The notes: generated by a model from the sequence alone, not told the origin. Positions 1-12,437 are shown, counted from the first letter of the stretch. The stretch: 64,000 nucleotides of DNA from Paracentrotus lividus (GCA_940671915.1 CALNVZ010000174.1:23842299-23906298); one strand, 5' to 3'. Numbers and translations: made by a program.

Positions 1-1174
1 TGTCAACTTGTTTATCCTGTATCAAAATTAAGTGGTAGGATGAATCTAGCAACAAACTGAAATAACTCTTTGAAAGATTTCAGTCAATTATTAAGAACAA
101 CTAGAAGTGGGATACGTTATGTTTCTTGCATATGCATTGTGATTAATAAAGGGGCGTCATTTTCACTTGATACTGTATCCATTCCATGTATTCTGTACTA
201 TGCTTTACAATCATGGAAGCAAACAAAAGTTTTAAATTACCTTTTGGATGAAACAGATCTGAAAATAGTGTATGCTAAGTCATATGATATTCAAGAATTG
301 TGTGCCAATATAAGCCCTAATTTCACATGAAAATGAAATATTATTGCGCCTGTTTTATTATTATCTGAGTTGGCCTACTACGTGCGCGTTGCATTGTGTA
401 CTTTCGCTGAGAAAGTATACCGACAGTGGATAATTATTTCAAAGTGGATATGGCACAGTTATTGCATAAACAATCATTGTTGCAAAGCAAAGAAAGACAT
501 ATTATTAGTACCACGGGACTGCACATTTCATTTCATGTTAAAATATACATCCGCAAGAAACGTTCGGTCTTAATCTTACATTATCGTTTTAAAAGTTTCT
601 AGTTTCAGGAGCTATATTTCTTTTTTAATTTGATACCTTACTGTTTGAAATACGGGAATGAATACAAAGGTGGTTACCATGGTAAAACAACGCTTTGGTA
701 TTATATACGTTATGTGCTGATCGACAATCCAAGAATTAGCCATACCATCTCGACGATTACCTGATCACACTCAAGTGTGGCGCCTAATGATAATATCCCC
801 TTAGGAAATACGTATAGATAGGTTAGTATGTAGTATGGTTACTTGCCAGTATATGAAAATGAATTTTTAAAAAAATTAAAGATAGATTAAAACATTAGCC
901 ATACTATTTTTCTCAAAAATTGATGCATTTTGATACCCATGTTCTGTCTGCAAAGTTTACAACAGGCCTATAATATCCATATAACTAACCTAATGTTTAA
1001 AAGTGATTAAAGCTCAATTATGCGGATTTTTTTTTTTTGATGGAGTGTTTCCAATTTTAAAATTTTTAATAAAACAACTCTCATTGACTTCGATCATCTC
1101 GATACAGACATTCACCCCGCCTACTTCTGTATATACCACCAACACCACTATTGAATTGAATAGAGAAAACATAC
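1..1174. other. AT-rich sequence, nothing recognised
   Basis: Only short open frames of low-information composition are present. No splice-framed exon, inverted repeat or transposon end was recognised. Confidence 0.5.
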
Positions 1175-1235
1175 CTCGCAAATCTGATATAGACAAAACA
1201 AGCAAACTCCCCACTACTTCGTGCACAGTTACCAT
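1175..1235 (-). CDS. Possible first coding exon with a signal-peptide-like start
   Basis: On the minus strand an ATG at 1235 opens a 20-codon frame beginning MVTVHEVVGSLLVLSI. It runs to a good splice donor (G|GTATGT) at 1174 and leaves one base of the next codon. The start is followed by a hydrophobic stretch, as in a signal peptide. The upstream side (about 1240-1480) is richer in GC and CpG than its surroundings, as a promoter or 5' UTR might be. No downstream exon on this strand lies inside the window, so the model cannot be tested. A chance open frame is quite possible. Confidence 0.2.
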
Positions 1236-2537
1236 GTCATGAGACGCCGTGATGTGTCTCTTCAGCAGCCGTCACATCTGGGTAAATTCGAATCGGCAGA
1301 ACTGGGCCTCTCCTTCGTCTCACAGCGAAGCCCAACGGGTATACATATTAGCCTTTTGTTTTTGTGGGCCTATCGTTTATTGGATTTAATTCGGACGCAT
1401 TTTCCAATTCTGTAAGGCGGCATTGCCGTGGTCCTGCCGTCTCACCTCCGTCACGATACAGGGTCAGGAGGTTGAGGAGTGAAGAGCTATTTGACACTAA
1501 AGTCTCCTTTCATACGGTAAAGATAATATCTGCAATATGGTCTGTTTTTTCTGTCGGGCATCGGAAAATACGTTCAAAAATCATTTGGAACATGAGGCTA
1601 TTCATGTTTAAATAGAGAGTATGAATAAGCTGCGCTAAAATCGGTAAGGATTATTGCCTAGAATAAAGACCTAATTCATTTTTATTATATGAAGTAGGTC
1701 GATCTCCTGAATGAAGCGTGTTCCGCAATTTAAATTTAGTTTTGAGAATCACGTTTCCCTGAAAGTTGCAGTCAGTAGCACTGACAAATTGAAAACTATT
1801 ATTATTATCATCATCATGATCATCTTTGTTGTAGTTGTCGCTATTAATTATTATAATTAATTGATTAATATTCCTTATTTCAACAAACACACGTACACAA
1901 ATTAAATCAAACGATAAGAAAAATTTAATATTCCTGAACAACTTTGTATCTTTGTATCACTAGACCATGTTTATCACATCTTATGATTGAAACTTTCGAG
2001 CTTTTTAAAATTTATTTGCTCGTTCAAAAGTTAATTTTATAAAATAAATTTTGATGTCGTCCTTCTAAATAGGTAACGCATTCCAATTGTATGAATTTTT
2101 GAAAGGGTTTAATTCATATCCTATCATATTTTGAATAAATAGAGAGTCGAATGCGAAGGATTATATTTTTCTAGAATATGTTAATATGTATGGAAGGCAT
2201 GACGTGACTACAATATCTTGAATTAAACGTAGGATTTATTTTACATGTGAAAATGTATCGCTACAAAACAAATTATTTTATAATACGTATTGTTTGATCT
2301 TTCTGCCAATTTGTGGATTTATTGTTCAGTTTAGACCTCATCACAATGGACCCTTTTTATATCCAAAAAGTAGAAAATGGAATATATATTCAAATATTGA
2401 AAAATTAATTTCATAATGTGTACTTGTATCGACCTTTAGAATGATGTCATTATTTTTAAAGGACACTCAAGCGAGGACAATAAAAACCATAGCGTAAAAT
2501 TTGCATTGTATAGACAATAAAATAGAGTATAAGTCAG
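1236..2537. other. Non-coding stretch, first part GC-richer
   Basis: Positions 1240-1480 are relatively GC-rich and could be 5' UTR or promoter of the minus-strand candidate exon. From 1500 to 2537 the DNA is AT-rich with short ATT/ATC runs near 1800-1860 and no convincing frame. Confidence 0.4.
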
Positions 2538-2549
2538 TGCGCATGCGCA
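2538..2549. promoter_or_regulatory. Palindromic NRF-1-type site
   Basis: The 12-mer TGCGCATGCGCA is a perfect palindrome matching the known NRF-1 binding consensus. It is CpG-containing in an otherwise AT-rich background and lies about 450 bp upstream of a plus-strand candidate coding start. That it acts as a promoter element is inference. Confidence 0.35.
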
Positions 2550-2982
2550 TTTGCAGACTTTCTATTCTTTCTAGCTAGCTCCGTGTCTCACAGGAATTCT
2601 GTGAGAACTTCCCGCCACTCATAATTAGACATTCTCACCGCAATTCTCTAGAAGCTCATTACGTGTCATAACCAACTATCATTCGCAAATCAAGCTTGCT
2701 TAAGCCATTTTGTCTCTCATTTGCCCATTACATTTGCAAAAGGTGCCAAGTTGCATCTTCACATGAAATGACAATTTAATAGCCCCTATCCCTTGCGTCA
2801 TGGTGTAATCAAACACGATCGCCGGAGTCATATCCAATACGGCTTCATTTCATTTTATGACCAGCCCCCTTCCCCAACGCATTTAGAAGGCAGACAAGAA
2901 GGAAATCACAAATTCATAGAAATTGTTTTTACGGATTTACCTCCTTTTAAAGTTGTCTGGCAAATCCATGTTGTTTTTACAG
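2550..2982. other. Moderately GC-rich non-coding stretch
   Basis: No supported exon. The composition is less AT-rich than the flanks, compatible with promoter, UTR or a conserved non-coding region next to the NRF-1-like palindrome. Confidence 0.3.
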
Positions 2983-3006
2983 AGTGGCTGAATGCGTGCA
3001 ATAAAA

Positions 3007-3093
3007 ATGGATAGAGAGGAACTCGACGCATTTTGTAATGCCGCCGATGGAGGAAGCCCCCTTCACGACCTTGCCGGTGACCCGTTTCATTGA
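3007..3093 (+). CDS. Possible short coding exon, unrecognised
   Basis: ATG at 3007 in the context AAAAATGG opens a 28-codon frame starting MDREELDAFCNAADGGSP, acidic and coding-like. A possible acceptor (TTGTTTTTACAG) ends at 2982 and a possible donor (G|GTGACC) lies at 3077, so the coding exon could end at 3076 after 23 codons and one base instead of at the TGA at 3091-3093. The sequence after the stop stays GC-rich to about 3150. No family is recognised, and a small upstream ORF or chance are alternatives. Confidence 0.2.
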   Translation: MDREELDAFCNAADGGSPLHDLAGDPFH

Positions 3094-4333
3094 CAACCTT
3101 TTGAACAAGGCCCAAGACCACAATACCTGACTCAGCCAGCGGACCGTGCCATTTACGAGTATTGGGTGTTTTTATTCTTTCCTTTATTAACCTTCGTTAA
3201 AAATGATACTTCATTTATCTGTCAGGGCCATTGTTGTGTGGCAGAGTTCTTGTATTCTAGGCAAAGCTAAATATTAGGTCTTTATATTGAGCATTATATC
3301 ATTTTAAACATCTAATTTAAACAAAATTAATAGTTATGACAACAATCACGATGACAGATTTTGGACGAAAATGTGTATAGATTCACAAACACACACACAC
3401 ATATATATATATATAATACTCTCGTATGTTTTTAAGGCACTCGCTCTCGTTGTTCGCTTTATATGATTTTAGTGCTTTCTTTTAAAAGAAAAAAATGTAA
3501 AGATTGAAAACATTTTAGCAAACCACAAATCGCTTTAAAAAAAATCTAGCTGACCTTGCAATTCTATTCAAAACGCCCATTCAGTTTAGGTCGCATTAGT
3601 AGCTCAATTATTTCCCATAGGAGTGTAGGTTAAAGCCATTGGCTAACTTTTTTAGAGTTAAACATAAAATCATTTCTTTACTTGAAAATGGTATTAACAT
3701 ATGAATCATAGTTTAAAATTACCAATCTGAAAGTCTTATGTTGTAATATTCCTTGAAAGTATTTTTTAAATTGTGAAAAACTGATGATTGAAAACGGTAA
3801 TTTTTATGGTCGATTATTTTAACGGTTATTTCATTTTTCTTGTCAATTTCCTTTCAAATAAAATTGTGTTATTTGAAATAATTAAATTATGATGATTTAT
3901 TATTTAGAATAAACGTCTGCATGTTTTTACTTCTAATATAAATGTTTCAATTTTTATCGTAATGAGAATTAATAAAATTAACTAAGTAATAAAATATATG
4001 TTTGTAACGTAATTATAGCATTTCATTAAAATTTTGGATGGTTTCTGAGTTTCTGAGTAGATATGAAGCTGTCTTTATAAAAATTAATGTGCATATTTCA
4101 TTTTGACTTGAGTTGTTTAAACTTTATGCTCATAACGTTAGCTCTGTTAAAAAAATATATAACGACAATATTCATGTTTATGCTATAACTAGATGATAAT
4201 GTTATCTTTATTTCCTCACAGTATGAAGTAACATTCTTCGGCTGGATTTTCTATTTAAAAAAAGTAACAGGACCATTTTTTCAGTCATCACCATGATTAT
4301 GACAATCCGTTCTGGTTCCTATACCGTTAGATC
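3094..4333. other. AT-rich non-coding stretch with a short CA/TA microsatellite
   Basis: An (AC)n(AT)n microsatellite lies at about 3389-3415. The rest is AT-rich with no supported exon or repeat end. Confidence 0.5.
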
Positions 4334-4363
4334 ATGGAGTTACTAAGTTATTAGTAACTCCAT
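4334..4363. repeat. 30-bp inverted repeat abutting the transposon
   Basis: ATGGAGTTACTAA (4334-4346) is the exact reverse complement of 4351-4363, with a 4-base loop. The right arm contains the target-site copy of the 384-bp element that begins at the next base. Confidence 0.8.
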
Positions 4364-4747
4364 CAGGCCCGTAACTAGGATTTTTACGGGAGGCGTTCGG
4401 AAATTTGCAAAGTGGCCAAAAGTGTACATCAAATTTTTTCACTTCAGGCCGGGCGAGCAAAAAGGTACATCAATTTTATTGACATCACGCTGGCTGCGCA
4501 TAAGCGGGGGGGGGGGGGGGGGTGGGGGGGGGTAGGTGTTCAAATTATTTCTGCCTTCGGTTTTCAAGAAGAGTACCATATAAGCTATAGGTTGGCTAAG
4601 GTCGTTCGATCGGCCTAAAAAAATGATAAGCGCAAAAAAAACACCTTCTAACCATTTTTTTTTTTTTTTTTTTGTGAAGCGGACCTTTTGGTCGCCAGCG
4701 GGGGGTTCGTTCGGAACCCCCGAACCCCCCCCCTGGTTACGGGCCTG
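4364..4747. mobile_element. Non-autonomous DNA transposon, 384 bp, TSD TCCAT
   Basis: The left end CAGGCCCGTAACTAGG and the right end CCTGGTTACGGGCCTG are inverted copies with one mismatch over 16 bp. They are flanked by identical 5-bp sequences TCCAT at 4359-4363 and 4748-4752. The interior holds a long G run (about 4506-4532) and a T run (about 4651-4673) and no transposase. Ends of the type CAGG..CGTA are frequent in hAT-like non-autonomous elements of marine invertebrates, but hAT usually makes 8-bp duplications, so the superfamily is left open. Confidence 0.85.
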
Positions 4748-4752
4748 TCCAT

Positions 4753-6236
4753 GGTTAAATGAAGACTCAATAAAGTGTTCAAGAAAACCTTAAATAGGAC
4801 CCAGTCCAGCTCTCAAAACGAAATCATCTGAAACATTAATGATTTTTTAAAATTACTTTCAATATCTATAATTGATTTTATATTTAATATTTTATACTTA
4901 TCTCAAAACCATTACATCATCTTTGGTACGTGTTGCTCGGCTTTCGAAAAGTCGAATTAGAGGTCTGCGCCCTACAGATAACATTTATTACATCCCTCTA
5001 CGTTTGTTCTACGTATATCAAAAAAATATCATTAGTGAATCGATTACAGTGATTCAAAATGCTTAAGTCCTTATTTGAAGATATGTGATTGTATTCTGAA
5101 TAAGGATATAATATATACATTGGGGGCAAAATATAAAATGCAATTGTTCAATTAATTGGACGATTGAATTAATTTTAATAATGTCAATGCCAATGCCAAT
5201 GGAAAAAAAGGTGTTTCACATTGTAGATTTTTTTTAGATATTTGCCCAAATATAAACTATAAATGGAATAAAAACAATTCTTTAATCTAAAGAGTTGCTA
5301 AAACGTGAAAGGGACTAATTGGGGTTTTGAATTTTGATGAAAGTCATCCATACGGAAGCAGCTGTCAAAGCATAGATGAAGTTTTAACTTACACTTTTAA
5401 TTCATCGGAAATTCCATCCTTTGTGATTGACTCTGATTAGGAGATAAAAGACTCCCTTTTTAATCACTTCTTCGGAAGATATTAAAAGTCATTAATCAGG
5501 TTCACGTCGTACTGCGATTCATGCTGATGAAAAGATTATACCTCGGTCCAAGTACGTCGCTCATAATGAGCAAACTTGTATTTCATTGTTCATAAATAGA
5601 CTTGTAAACAAAATTATTTCATTTTGTTTGCCTTTAATTATTCATTATCTTTAAACAAGGGCTTAACTCACTAATGGAGCAATTAAAAGATATAAAAAAA
5701 AAATAATAAACTAGTTTTTTTTTTTTATATATGAGGTATCAAAATAAACATTTTTTTTTTCATATTTCAATGTGTGAAATTATGTAATTTAAACAATTTA
5801 TGGATACTTTTTGTGAAAATGTTATCCCCTTTTCTCACTACGCATCGGGCCCCCGGGGGTGCCAAATCCTGGATACGCGTTTGCCTACCCCCACCATCCT
5901 TTCTATAAGGAATTCAAAATTAATGGAAAACGAAGGGGTTCCTGAAAGAAGTTATTGATAATGATTGATTATGCTTGACCTCTTTTTTTATTTGGTGCTT
6001 TCAAGAAAAAATATTTACTATGCATAAGCCGTTATGACTTGAGCGCGACAATGCAAAGAACAAAGTATTTCTGTAAATATTTGCTCACAAAAATTTAACT
6101 TGACTTTTGTTTTAAGTTCAAACGGCCATAAACTTTATCAACTTAAATGTCAAGGATTAAAAAAAAATACAGACAATATGATGATCATTTTCATGAGATA
6201 AATGAAATAAAATACTCCCATGTTACCAATATTATG
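4753..6236. other. AT-rich stretch, possible transposon relic
   Basis: No supported exon. Around 5840-5890 a GC-rich patch containing CCCCCGGGGG and CCTGGATACGCG resembles a degraded DNA-transposon end, but no partner end was found. A- and T-runs occur at about 5693-5755. Confidence 0.35.
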
Positions 6237-6240
6237 ATGA

Positions 6241-7238
6241 GGGCAAGTCCAAGCGCGGTAACAAACGGGACATTCAGAGCCAAAAATAGGGCTTGTTTGA
6301 AAAATCCTAAATGAAATCTCAATCCTTAGGTATATTCTTGAAGGTACTAAGAACCTTCAACAAAAACATAAAAAATAGTTGAAATAACTAAATTCATAAT
6401 CAATTTATGATCATTCATTGGTCGGTAACAAACGGGACCAGAAAAAAAATGTGTTTTCAAATTTTGACTTTGTTCACATATAACTCTGAATTTAAAAAGT
6501 AGATCTACACTTGCATAGTCTTATCCTCTTAAACATGTAATAAACATTGTAAGGACATATTTTAAGGTTAACCCAACTCCGAGCTTTCTGGCAAGGTCAA
6601 GTTTTAAAAAATATGTCAGGTAACAAAAGGGACATGTAACACACGGGACAAAAATCCCTGTAATATTTTTCATTAAACAATTGGTGTAGCCAAGGCGTAG
6701 CAACAGCTTTTGTTAAAAAATCTCTCTGATAAAACAAAAGAAACATAATACAAAATACAAATGTAAAAAAAACACTTATTTTGTTTCATTTCTAAAGGTG
6801 GGAGAGTAATAAAAAAGCATGATTTTACATCAGCTCAGTAACTTTTGTGAGACTATTTCTGAGACCTCAATATTTTAAGTCTAAAAATATGGAAAGCTTT
6901 GTGCTAGGTTCGTGATAATTTCACCAGAGTTAGCCAAGAAAATGTAGAAACAGAAAATACATACTTCTTGGTTGTACTCCTATGACAAACCTCTTTTTTA
7001 TATAGTTGAAAATAGCATTTTTAATGCATTTTTTTCCATGAATATTAATTAGCCTTGTGACGTCATATGACCTTGAAATGACTTTTTGACCTCATTTGCA
7101 TTAAGTTCATTTCATACCCTTTATGGTGATATATGACACATTATGTATACCTTTACAAACTCATTGAAACACTTGACACAAAAATGGTCAAAAAGTTGAA
7201 AAATCACCACCTTGGGAACAAATAGTGTGGACTTGCCC
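6241..7238. mobile_element. Non-autonomous DNA transposon copy 1, 998 bp, TSD ATGA
   Basis: It starts GGGCAAGTCC and ends GGACTTGCCC, with ATGA at 6237-6240 repeated at 7239-7242. The same element lies at 44081-45097, about 38 kb away in the same orientation, and is very similar throughout by eye. This copy has lost 9 bp just inside the left end and about 6 bp near the right end relative to the other. It contains four occurrences of a GGTAACAAACGGGAC-like motif (6257, 6424, 6619, 6636). No transposase frame is present. A 4-bp duplication with no fixed sequence is known for superfamilies such as Chapaev and Sola1; assignment is not possible from the ends alone. Confidence 0.9.
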
Positions 7239-7242
7239 ATGA

Positions 7243-8436
7243 ACATTCCTTATAAGCGAAACATCTTCGTATATATTACTAGAGTAACTATATATTAATA
7301 CGCGCTATTATTTGTTGGATTTGTATCATATGGCAATTGTAATTTGTGCGATCGTTTGATATATTTTTTAAAATAGAATACATATTTGCTACTCGATTGG
7401 GTTACATTCAGAAGATTCAGCTGTTGCGCTTAGAAACGTAACAACAGTGTAATAGATCATAATTGGAAAAGTGTTTTCTCCTGACGCCTAAAAGGACCTA
7501 GACTTGTACCAGATTACATATTCATCGGCCTAACGTTAGATCTACCTCGATCTACGCCATATCGTGTGTTGTATAAAACAAATATACAATGCTATGTCAT
7601 TCGTGCGACGGTTCGAATTTTACATTTGGTATAAAGGTGAACCGTTCTATTCAACGCCGCTTTATGTCGTTGCATAGAACTGTTCAACTTAATATATTCG
7701 GCACCGTCGCACTCAAGAACTTTTTTTTATTAGTATCAAAATTTCGTTATCGGGAATCCCGTCTTTAAAAAATCTGTAATTGCGATAATCGAGTGCACAT
7801 AATCCAGTATGACGTGCCCATGCAATATCTATATAATATTTGAAAACTGACGAATATACGCAATATAAAGCATGAAGTAAGCCGGCGGAACTGTAGTCAG
7901 CGCGCATTACGTTGCAATGTCACAAAAATTTGAGTTCGAAAGCCATCGGAACACAGTTACATTTAATTAGGCCCCTGTTTCATTTTTTATTTTTTTCATG
8001 ATGTCTCAACAAATCACTGCGTGTCATTTAATCATATATAAACTACGAGTCAAACTGCTTATGCTTAGTAATGAAAACAAAGTAATTCCAATCTGCTCAC
8101 AGTTAATTTGATATAATAATATTATTGCATCACTTCCCCTAACGAAGCCTTTAAGCCTTTGAGGGCGTCTTAATTATAACTATCATTTCCCAACTGTATG
8201 AGGAGCACGGTCTGCCTCTAGACTATTAAAAAGGGAATAACACAATAACTCAAACACCTTCCTTTTCCCCTGAGTATTTTTCCAAATTATCAATGGCACA
8301 CAAGCATGAACTGGGTGCGAAATGCTCGGTTATAAATACAGGCCTATCATATTTCTTTCACTTCACGGCCATTTGAATGAAACCGTATCAGGCAGAACGC
8401 ATTTCCAATGAATCATTGTAGCTCAACGTCAGCAAT
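7243..8436. other. Non-coding stretch, nothing recognised
   Basis: Short frames only. GC rises towards 8.2 kb. No repeat ends or convincing exons were seen. Confidence 0.4.
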
Positions 8437-8706
8437 CTATGTGGAGCCCGTGACTAGTGCATGCAAATCGCGACCCGACCATTCTAAAGCTGCCTCTTTT
8501 TCTTCAAGTAACACACCCACATAAGACAAAGAAATCGGACTGATATTAAAACCTGAGTCACGTGTGATATTGAAAGACCAATATCCCCTGAAAAAGTATC
8601 TAAGAATCGACCCCTGGTCTGCCCTTGAGAATGGCGGAATGTTTGTGCAGTGATCCGACAGCGTCCATGTCCATACAACTTTAACTACTGCATCAACCCG
8701 CTTCAA
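8437..8706 (-). CDS. Open frame of 89 codons in a GC-richer region, doubtful
   Basis: The minus-strand frame starts MKRVDAVVKVVWTWTLSDH and runs 89 codons to a stop. It lies in a GC-richer block (about 8.4-9.7 kb), which raises the chance of long open frames without coding. No splice framing or known motif is visible. On the opposite strand an ATGGCGG (YY1-like) motif occurs at about 8630. A chance frame or part of a promoter/first-exon region are both possible. Confidence 0.12.
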   Translation of the reverse strand: MKRVDAVVKVVWTWTLSDHCTNIPPFSRADQGSILRYFFRGYWSFNITRDSGFNISPISLSYVGVLLEEKEAALEWSGRDLHALVTGST

Positions 8707-9304
8707 TGTTGTCGTTCAAATTTTAATAACAACTTCCCCATCGGCCATACAATTCCTTATATGTAATTCGGAGGAAGCTAATCGATTCACCAACTGGCAA
8801 GATATTTCTTGATAAAGGTGATCAAGCAATAAAGCTCGTCGAGCACGACCGAACCCTCATCTCATGATCCCTTAGGACTTGCCCGCTGGACCACTGGAGG
8901 AAACAAGAATGCCCGTGCGCTCAACAACGCCGCGCGGCCGATCATTACTTGAAATGAAAAATTGCGAAATGAGGGTGTAGGATTGGAGTAGTTTAGCTGT
9001 GACCGGGAAAGGCCTCTTTCCCTCGGCGGACGATTAGAACTTTCCTGGAGGGATCCAAAGAGGTTTGTAAAGATGAGTGAGTGCCTGCTGTTGCCTCGAT
9101 GAGCAGAGTACGCACCTATTACCACCCCCTACGCGCCGCCATTCTCAAGACGCGTTGCTAAGCAAGATTTTCTCTCTCAGATGCGGATATTATAAACTTG
9201 CCATGGGCGCGCAAAATGTATAATTTTCCGCCTTGGCTAGTTTTGACGATTTCTCCTCGCGGCCTCCACGTACAAACGGGCAGCATAAATAACTTTCGGC
9301 CAAA

Positions 9305-9721
9305 TCAGACCCAATATTGACACAGAATTTCACAAGGTAGTTGCTTATCGAAACGTAGTTCCACACTTTCTTGAAATTGAGCTCGGCAAAAATGCCCTTT
9401 TAACCACACGGCTACCAAGAGGGATAAGTACATGATATGCACAAAATAGGAAAGTGTTTCGTTGCTCCTCGCTGCGTCGATCACTGAATGAGTGATGCAT
9501 TGGGAATAACGGCGCTCGTCAGACGACACGGAATCATCGAAATGATCGCGGTTACGCTCATGTAGGTCACTTTTCGTCGAAGCAAGGTCAAGATCGAACA
9601 GTGCCTGAAACACACCGGTCAACACTGCAAAATTGGTCGGAATAAATGCATGCGTTATCGCAACCATCCCGTGACATAATGAGGTACCTATGAATTCAGG
9701 CTCATTGCACGCCAACATCAT
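9305..9721 (-). CDS. 138-codon open frame, no recognised product
   Basis: The minus-strand frame begins MMLACNEPEFIGTSLCHGM and ends at a TGA just below 9305. It is the longest non-repetitive frame in the window and lies in the GC-richer block. It has no recognisable domain. The corresponding part of copy B (about 21.5-22.5 kb) is broken by many indels. Given the local base composition a frame of this length can arise by chance, so coding status is uncertain. Confidence 0.15.
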   Translation of the reverse strand: MMLACNEPEFIGTSLCHGMVAITHAFIPTNFAVLTGVFQALFDLDLASTKSDLHERNRDHFDDSVSSDERRYSQCITHSVIDAARSNETLSYFVHIMYLSLLVAVWLKGHFCRAQFQESVELRFDKQLPCEILCQYWV

Positions 9722-10965
9722 GAAAATGTCGGGTGAACATCAAACATATGAGTTTGCTTCGTTTCCGTAAATTACAAAATCAATATGCCTACAAAGTTAC
9801 TTGTATTTCATATAATTGATCATTTTAAGATAAAAAGTCCTCTAATTTCGTGAATTATTGAATAAAATATGCTATCATTCGAGTAAAATGTCTCGTAAAA
9901 TAAAAAATATATATTTTGACACAACTTGTAGTTACAGAAATAAATATCATAAACATGATAAAGATTCTAATTTATATACCCTCCATTGATTTCAGAACAA
10001 GCACTATACGGATATGGTATGAAGCCAATTTTGACCACTAGACAACATTGATATGACGCCAGCCTATAAAACTGGACAGGTCAAATAACCCATATAATAC
10101 ATAAGAATTATTCTGTTCGTAATATAATATGCTCAAAAGAAAATAGGAAAAGGATTTCCCCTCTGTCCGGCTTGCAATGGTCATTGAAAGATACTTAAGT
10201 GGGATGAAGACGTTCAATTTATTATTTTTTTAATCACAAGTAATATTTCATTCTGAGTGTAGGTGGAGAAGCATATATGTTAAACAAAGAAAAAAAAATA
10301 GCCCACAATGACCAATTAGACATTTAAACCTATTTCCTAGTTTGACCACTACATTGGCTTTGGCCTCAAGCCAGCCAAAACCATTGGTGTGAATAGACAG
10401 ATCTGCCATTTTTTATTTGCTCTTCTGAAATGACAGTATTCCCTCTTCTCTTTTTATGAAAAATAGCACTGTTTAATTAAAACCCATAAACTGCTACGGG
10501 CCAGTTCCTGACCAAGGACCCATGTTTTCTTGAATTAAATAATTATTAGGAGAACTAAACAATGAGGAAATAATTTCATTTGATGAAATAAACAATAAAA
10601 ATAGGAAAATGGATAACTAGGTCAAAATTTCAATAGCTAAATTGATCAAATGTGTGGGAATACACAGACATTTTAGTATTTATGAAAATATTGGAATAAT
10701 GCAAAAATCTTAAATTCTAAATCAGATTAATTAATATAAATTTCATTTCTAGTTTCCTAAGATGTCATTCTACGAAATACAATCATTAATTGAGATTACT
10801 ATATTTGTATCAATATTAAAAATAATTAATAATGCAAATACTTGTTTGAAAATAGTGATGAGTTTGTCATGAATAAGCTTTCGTCTTAAAACGAAAGAAA
10901 TGTCCTAAAGAAATTTTTAAAAGATAAAAAAGTAAAATAAAATCATTGAAACTGTTTAAGAAAAA

Positions 10966-10986
10966 ATGTATATATATATATATATG
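10966..10986. repeat. Short (TA)n microsatellite
   Basis: About ten TA units embedded in AT-rich DNA. Confidence 0.8.
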
Positions 10987-11766
10987 ATGTGGTAAATAAT
11001 TCAGTGGAGGAGTATGAAAAACATTTTTTCTTGAATATTTTTTTTTTAAATTGCGTTAAAAATCCTAAAATCTAAAAAGCCCTTCAGCATAAATATCATC
11101 TATTTCAATGAAGTTGCAGTATTTTGATAAATTACATTTAATTATATCACATTTCCATTTAATTTCTGTTGTTTTTATTGCTGTTTGCTTGTTTGTTTTG
11201 ATTTTCCCCCTTTTTAAACCTTATGTGCAGATGAATGGATAAATGGTATAAACTGTGTTTCGTGTTATGTGTCGCAGTTGGTATAAGACTGGGACATAAT
11301 ATTATCAAGATATTATATCTTGGTTGTGTTTAACAAAATTGACTAAGGATTGATAGGAAACAGCCGGGATTGTAAAGCTTTTGCAGACATTATTTTAAGA
11401 TATATGTATCTGACTGAATACCTCCTTTATCAAAAATGTTCTGGGTCGTGCTTTAGTCTAATATCATATGCTAACACTGCAGTTTTTAGATGAAAGGTCT
11501 TATATTTGCCACTTAATTAGGTTTCTGTGAAGCATTTGATGACTATTTAATTTTAATTTTTTTTTGTTTTATGTATTATCATTTATTTTGTCATTTTACA
11601 ATGCAATCGCATATTACAACTCGAATTACTTTTGTTAACCTTCCACACAGTGGCCGATTTTGTATGTACGTAAATAGCTGTGGTTAATTATTTACATGCT
11701 TATATCGTGGTACATAAGCAAAATCAAACTGTCCACTCACTTTCATTTTGTGCTAAAATATATATA

Positions 11767-12412
11767 CAGCTGGGGCCAAAAGTTTGCATACACCTGGTAA
11801 GACATATAAACTTATAAATCATATAAATACCACCATTAGAACATTGGGTATCATTTATTTTGATAAATATTGTTAGGTATGTTATCTTATTTGATTTCAA
11901 AGAGTAGGTTTTCATTTTTAAAAAATATCTAGAAACATATATATATGATTAATTTTCCTTCAGTTTGGATAAAACTCAATGGGTCAAAAGTTTACATACA
12001 CTAACCAAAATTGGTGATGGTGTTGCCTGTATTTTGCTTATTTTTCACTTTTTCACTTGATGGAGCTCTCTGTATACTTCTCCTGAGATTATTTTCCATT
12101 CCACCAGCAAGATTGCAACAATTCAGTCCCATTTACAGATTTCCTTGGTCGACTACCATTTTATAGGTCTGCCCATATGGTTTGTACAGGGATCTGGTCT
12201 AGACATGTGACAACCCCTCCATAAGCACCCTTTTCTCTGTTAACCCACTCTAAAAAGTAGTTTAAATTGATGTTTGAGTTATTGTGGAAATTAAAGACTC
12301 AATCTTAATAAGGTTCCAACTCTCAGGCTTGCATATTTATATGATGCTACATGCTCCAACATCACATTTTACAAACTATAGGGTTTATCAATGGGGTTTA
12401 TACATTGTTTGT
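11767..12412. mobile_element. Tc1-like element, left arm only, truncated by the gap
   Basis: The outer end CAGCTGGGGCCAAAAGTTTG at 11767 is followed about 210 bp inside by a second related repeat, GGGTCAAAAGTTTACATACA, at 11981. This outer/inner arrangement and the TTTACATACAC core are the IR/DR design of Sleeping Beauty-type Tc1 elements. The end is preceded by TA. From 11767 to about 12285 the sequence is the inverted copy of 26764-27288, so the whole element has arms of about 520 bp. No transposase is visible and the N gap cuts the middle. Confidence 0.85.
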
Positions 12413-12437
12413 NNNNNNNNNNNNNNNNNNNNNNNNN
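12413..12437. other. Assembly gap, 25 N
   Basis: Exactly 25 N. A fixed gap of this size is a placeholder rather than a measured distance. The sequences on its two sides do not continue each other, whereas copy B continues across the corresponding point. Confidence 0.98.

Larger units (their letters stand above)
8900..12412. repeat. Copy A of a 3.5-kb segment repeated in degraded form at 20.9-26.5 kb
   Basis: A ladder of shared words in the same order ties this segment to copy B: GGATCCAAAGAG at 9051 and 21204, a block at 9596 and 22198, CACTATACGGATATG at about 10001 and 22861, CCAGTTCCTGACCAAGGACC at 10501 and 23606, ATAAGCTTTCGTCTT at about 10876 and the matching block near 24212, GACATATAAACTTATA at about 11804 and 25733, and AACCCACTCTAAAAAGTAG at 12241 and about 26369. 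This copy reads as clean sequence and stops at the N gap. It contains the left arm of a Tc1-like element from 11767. Confidence 0.9.
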
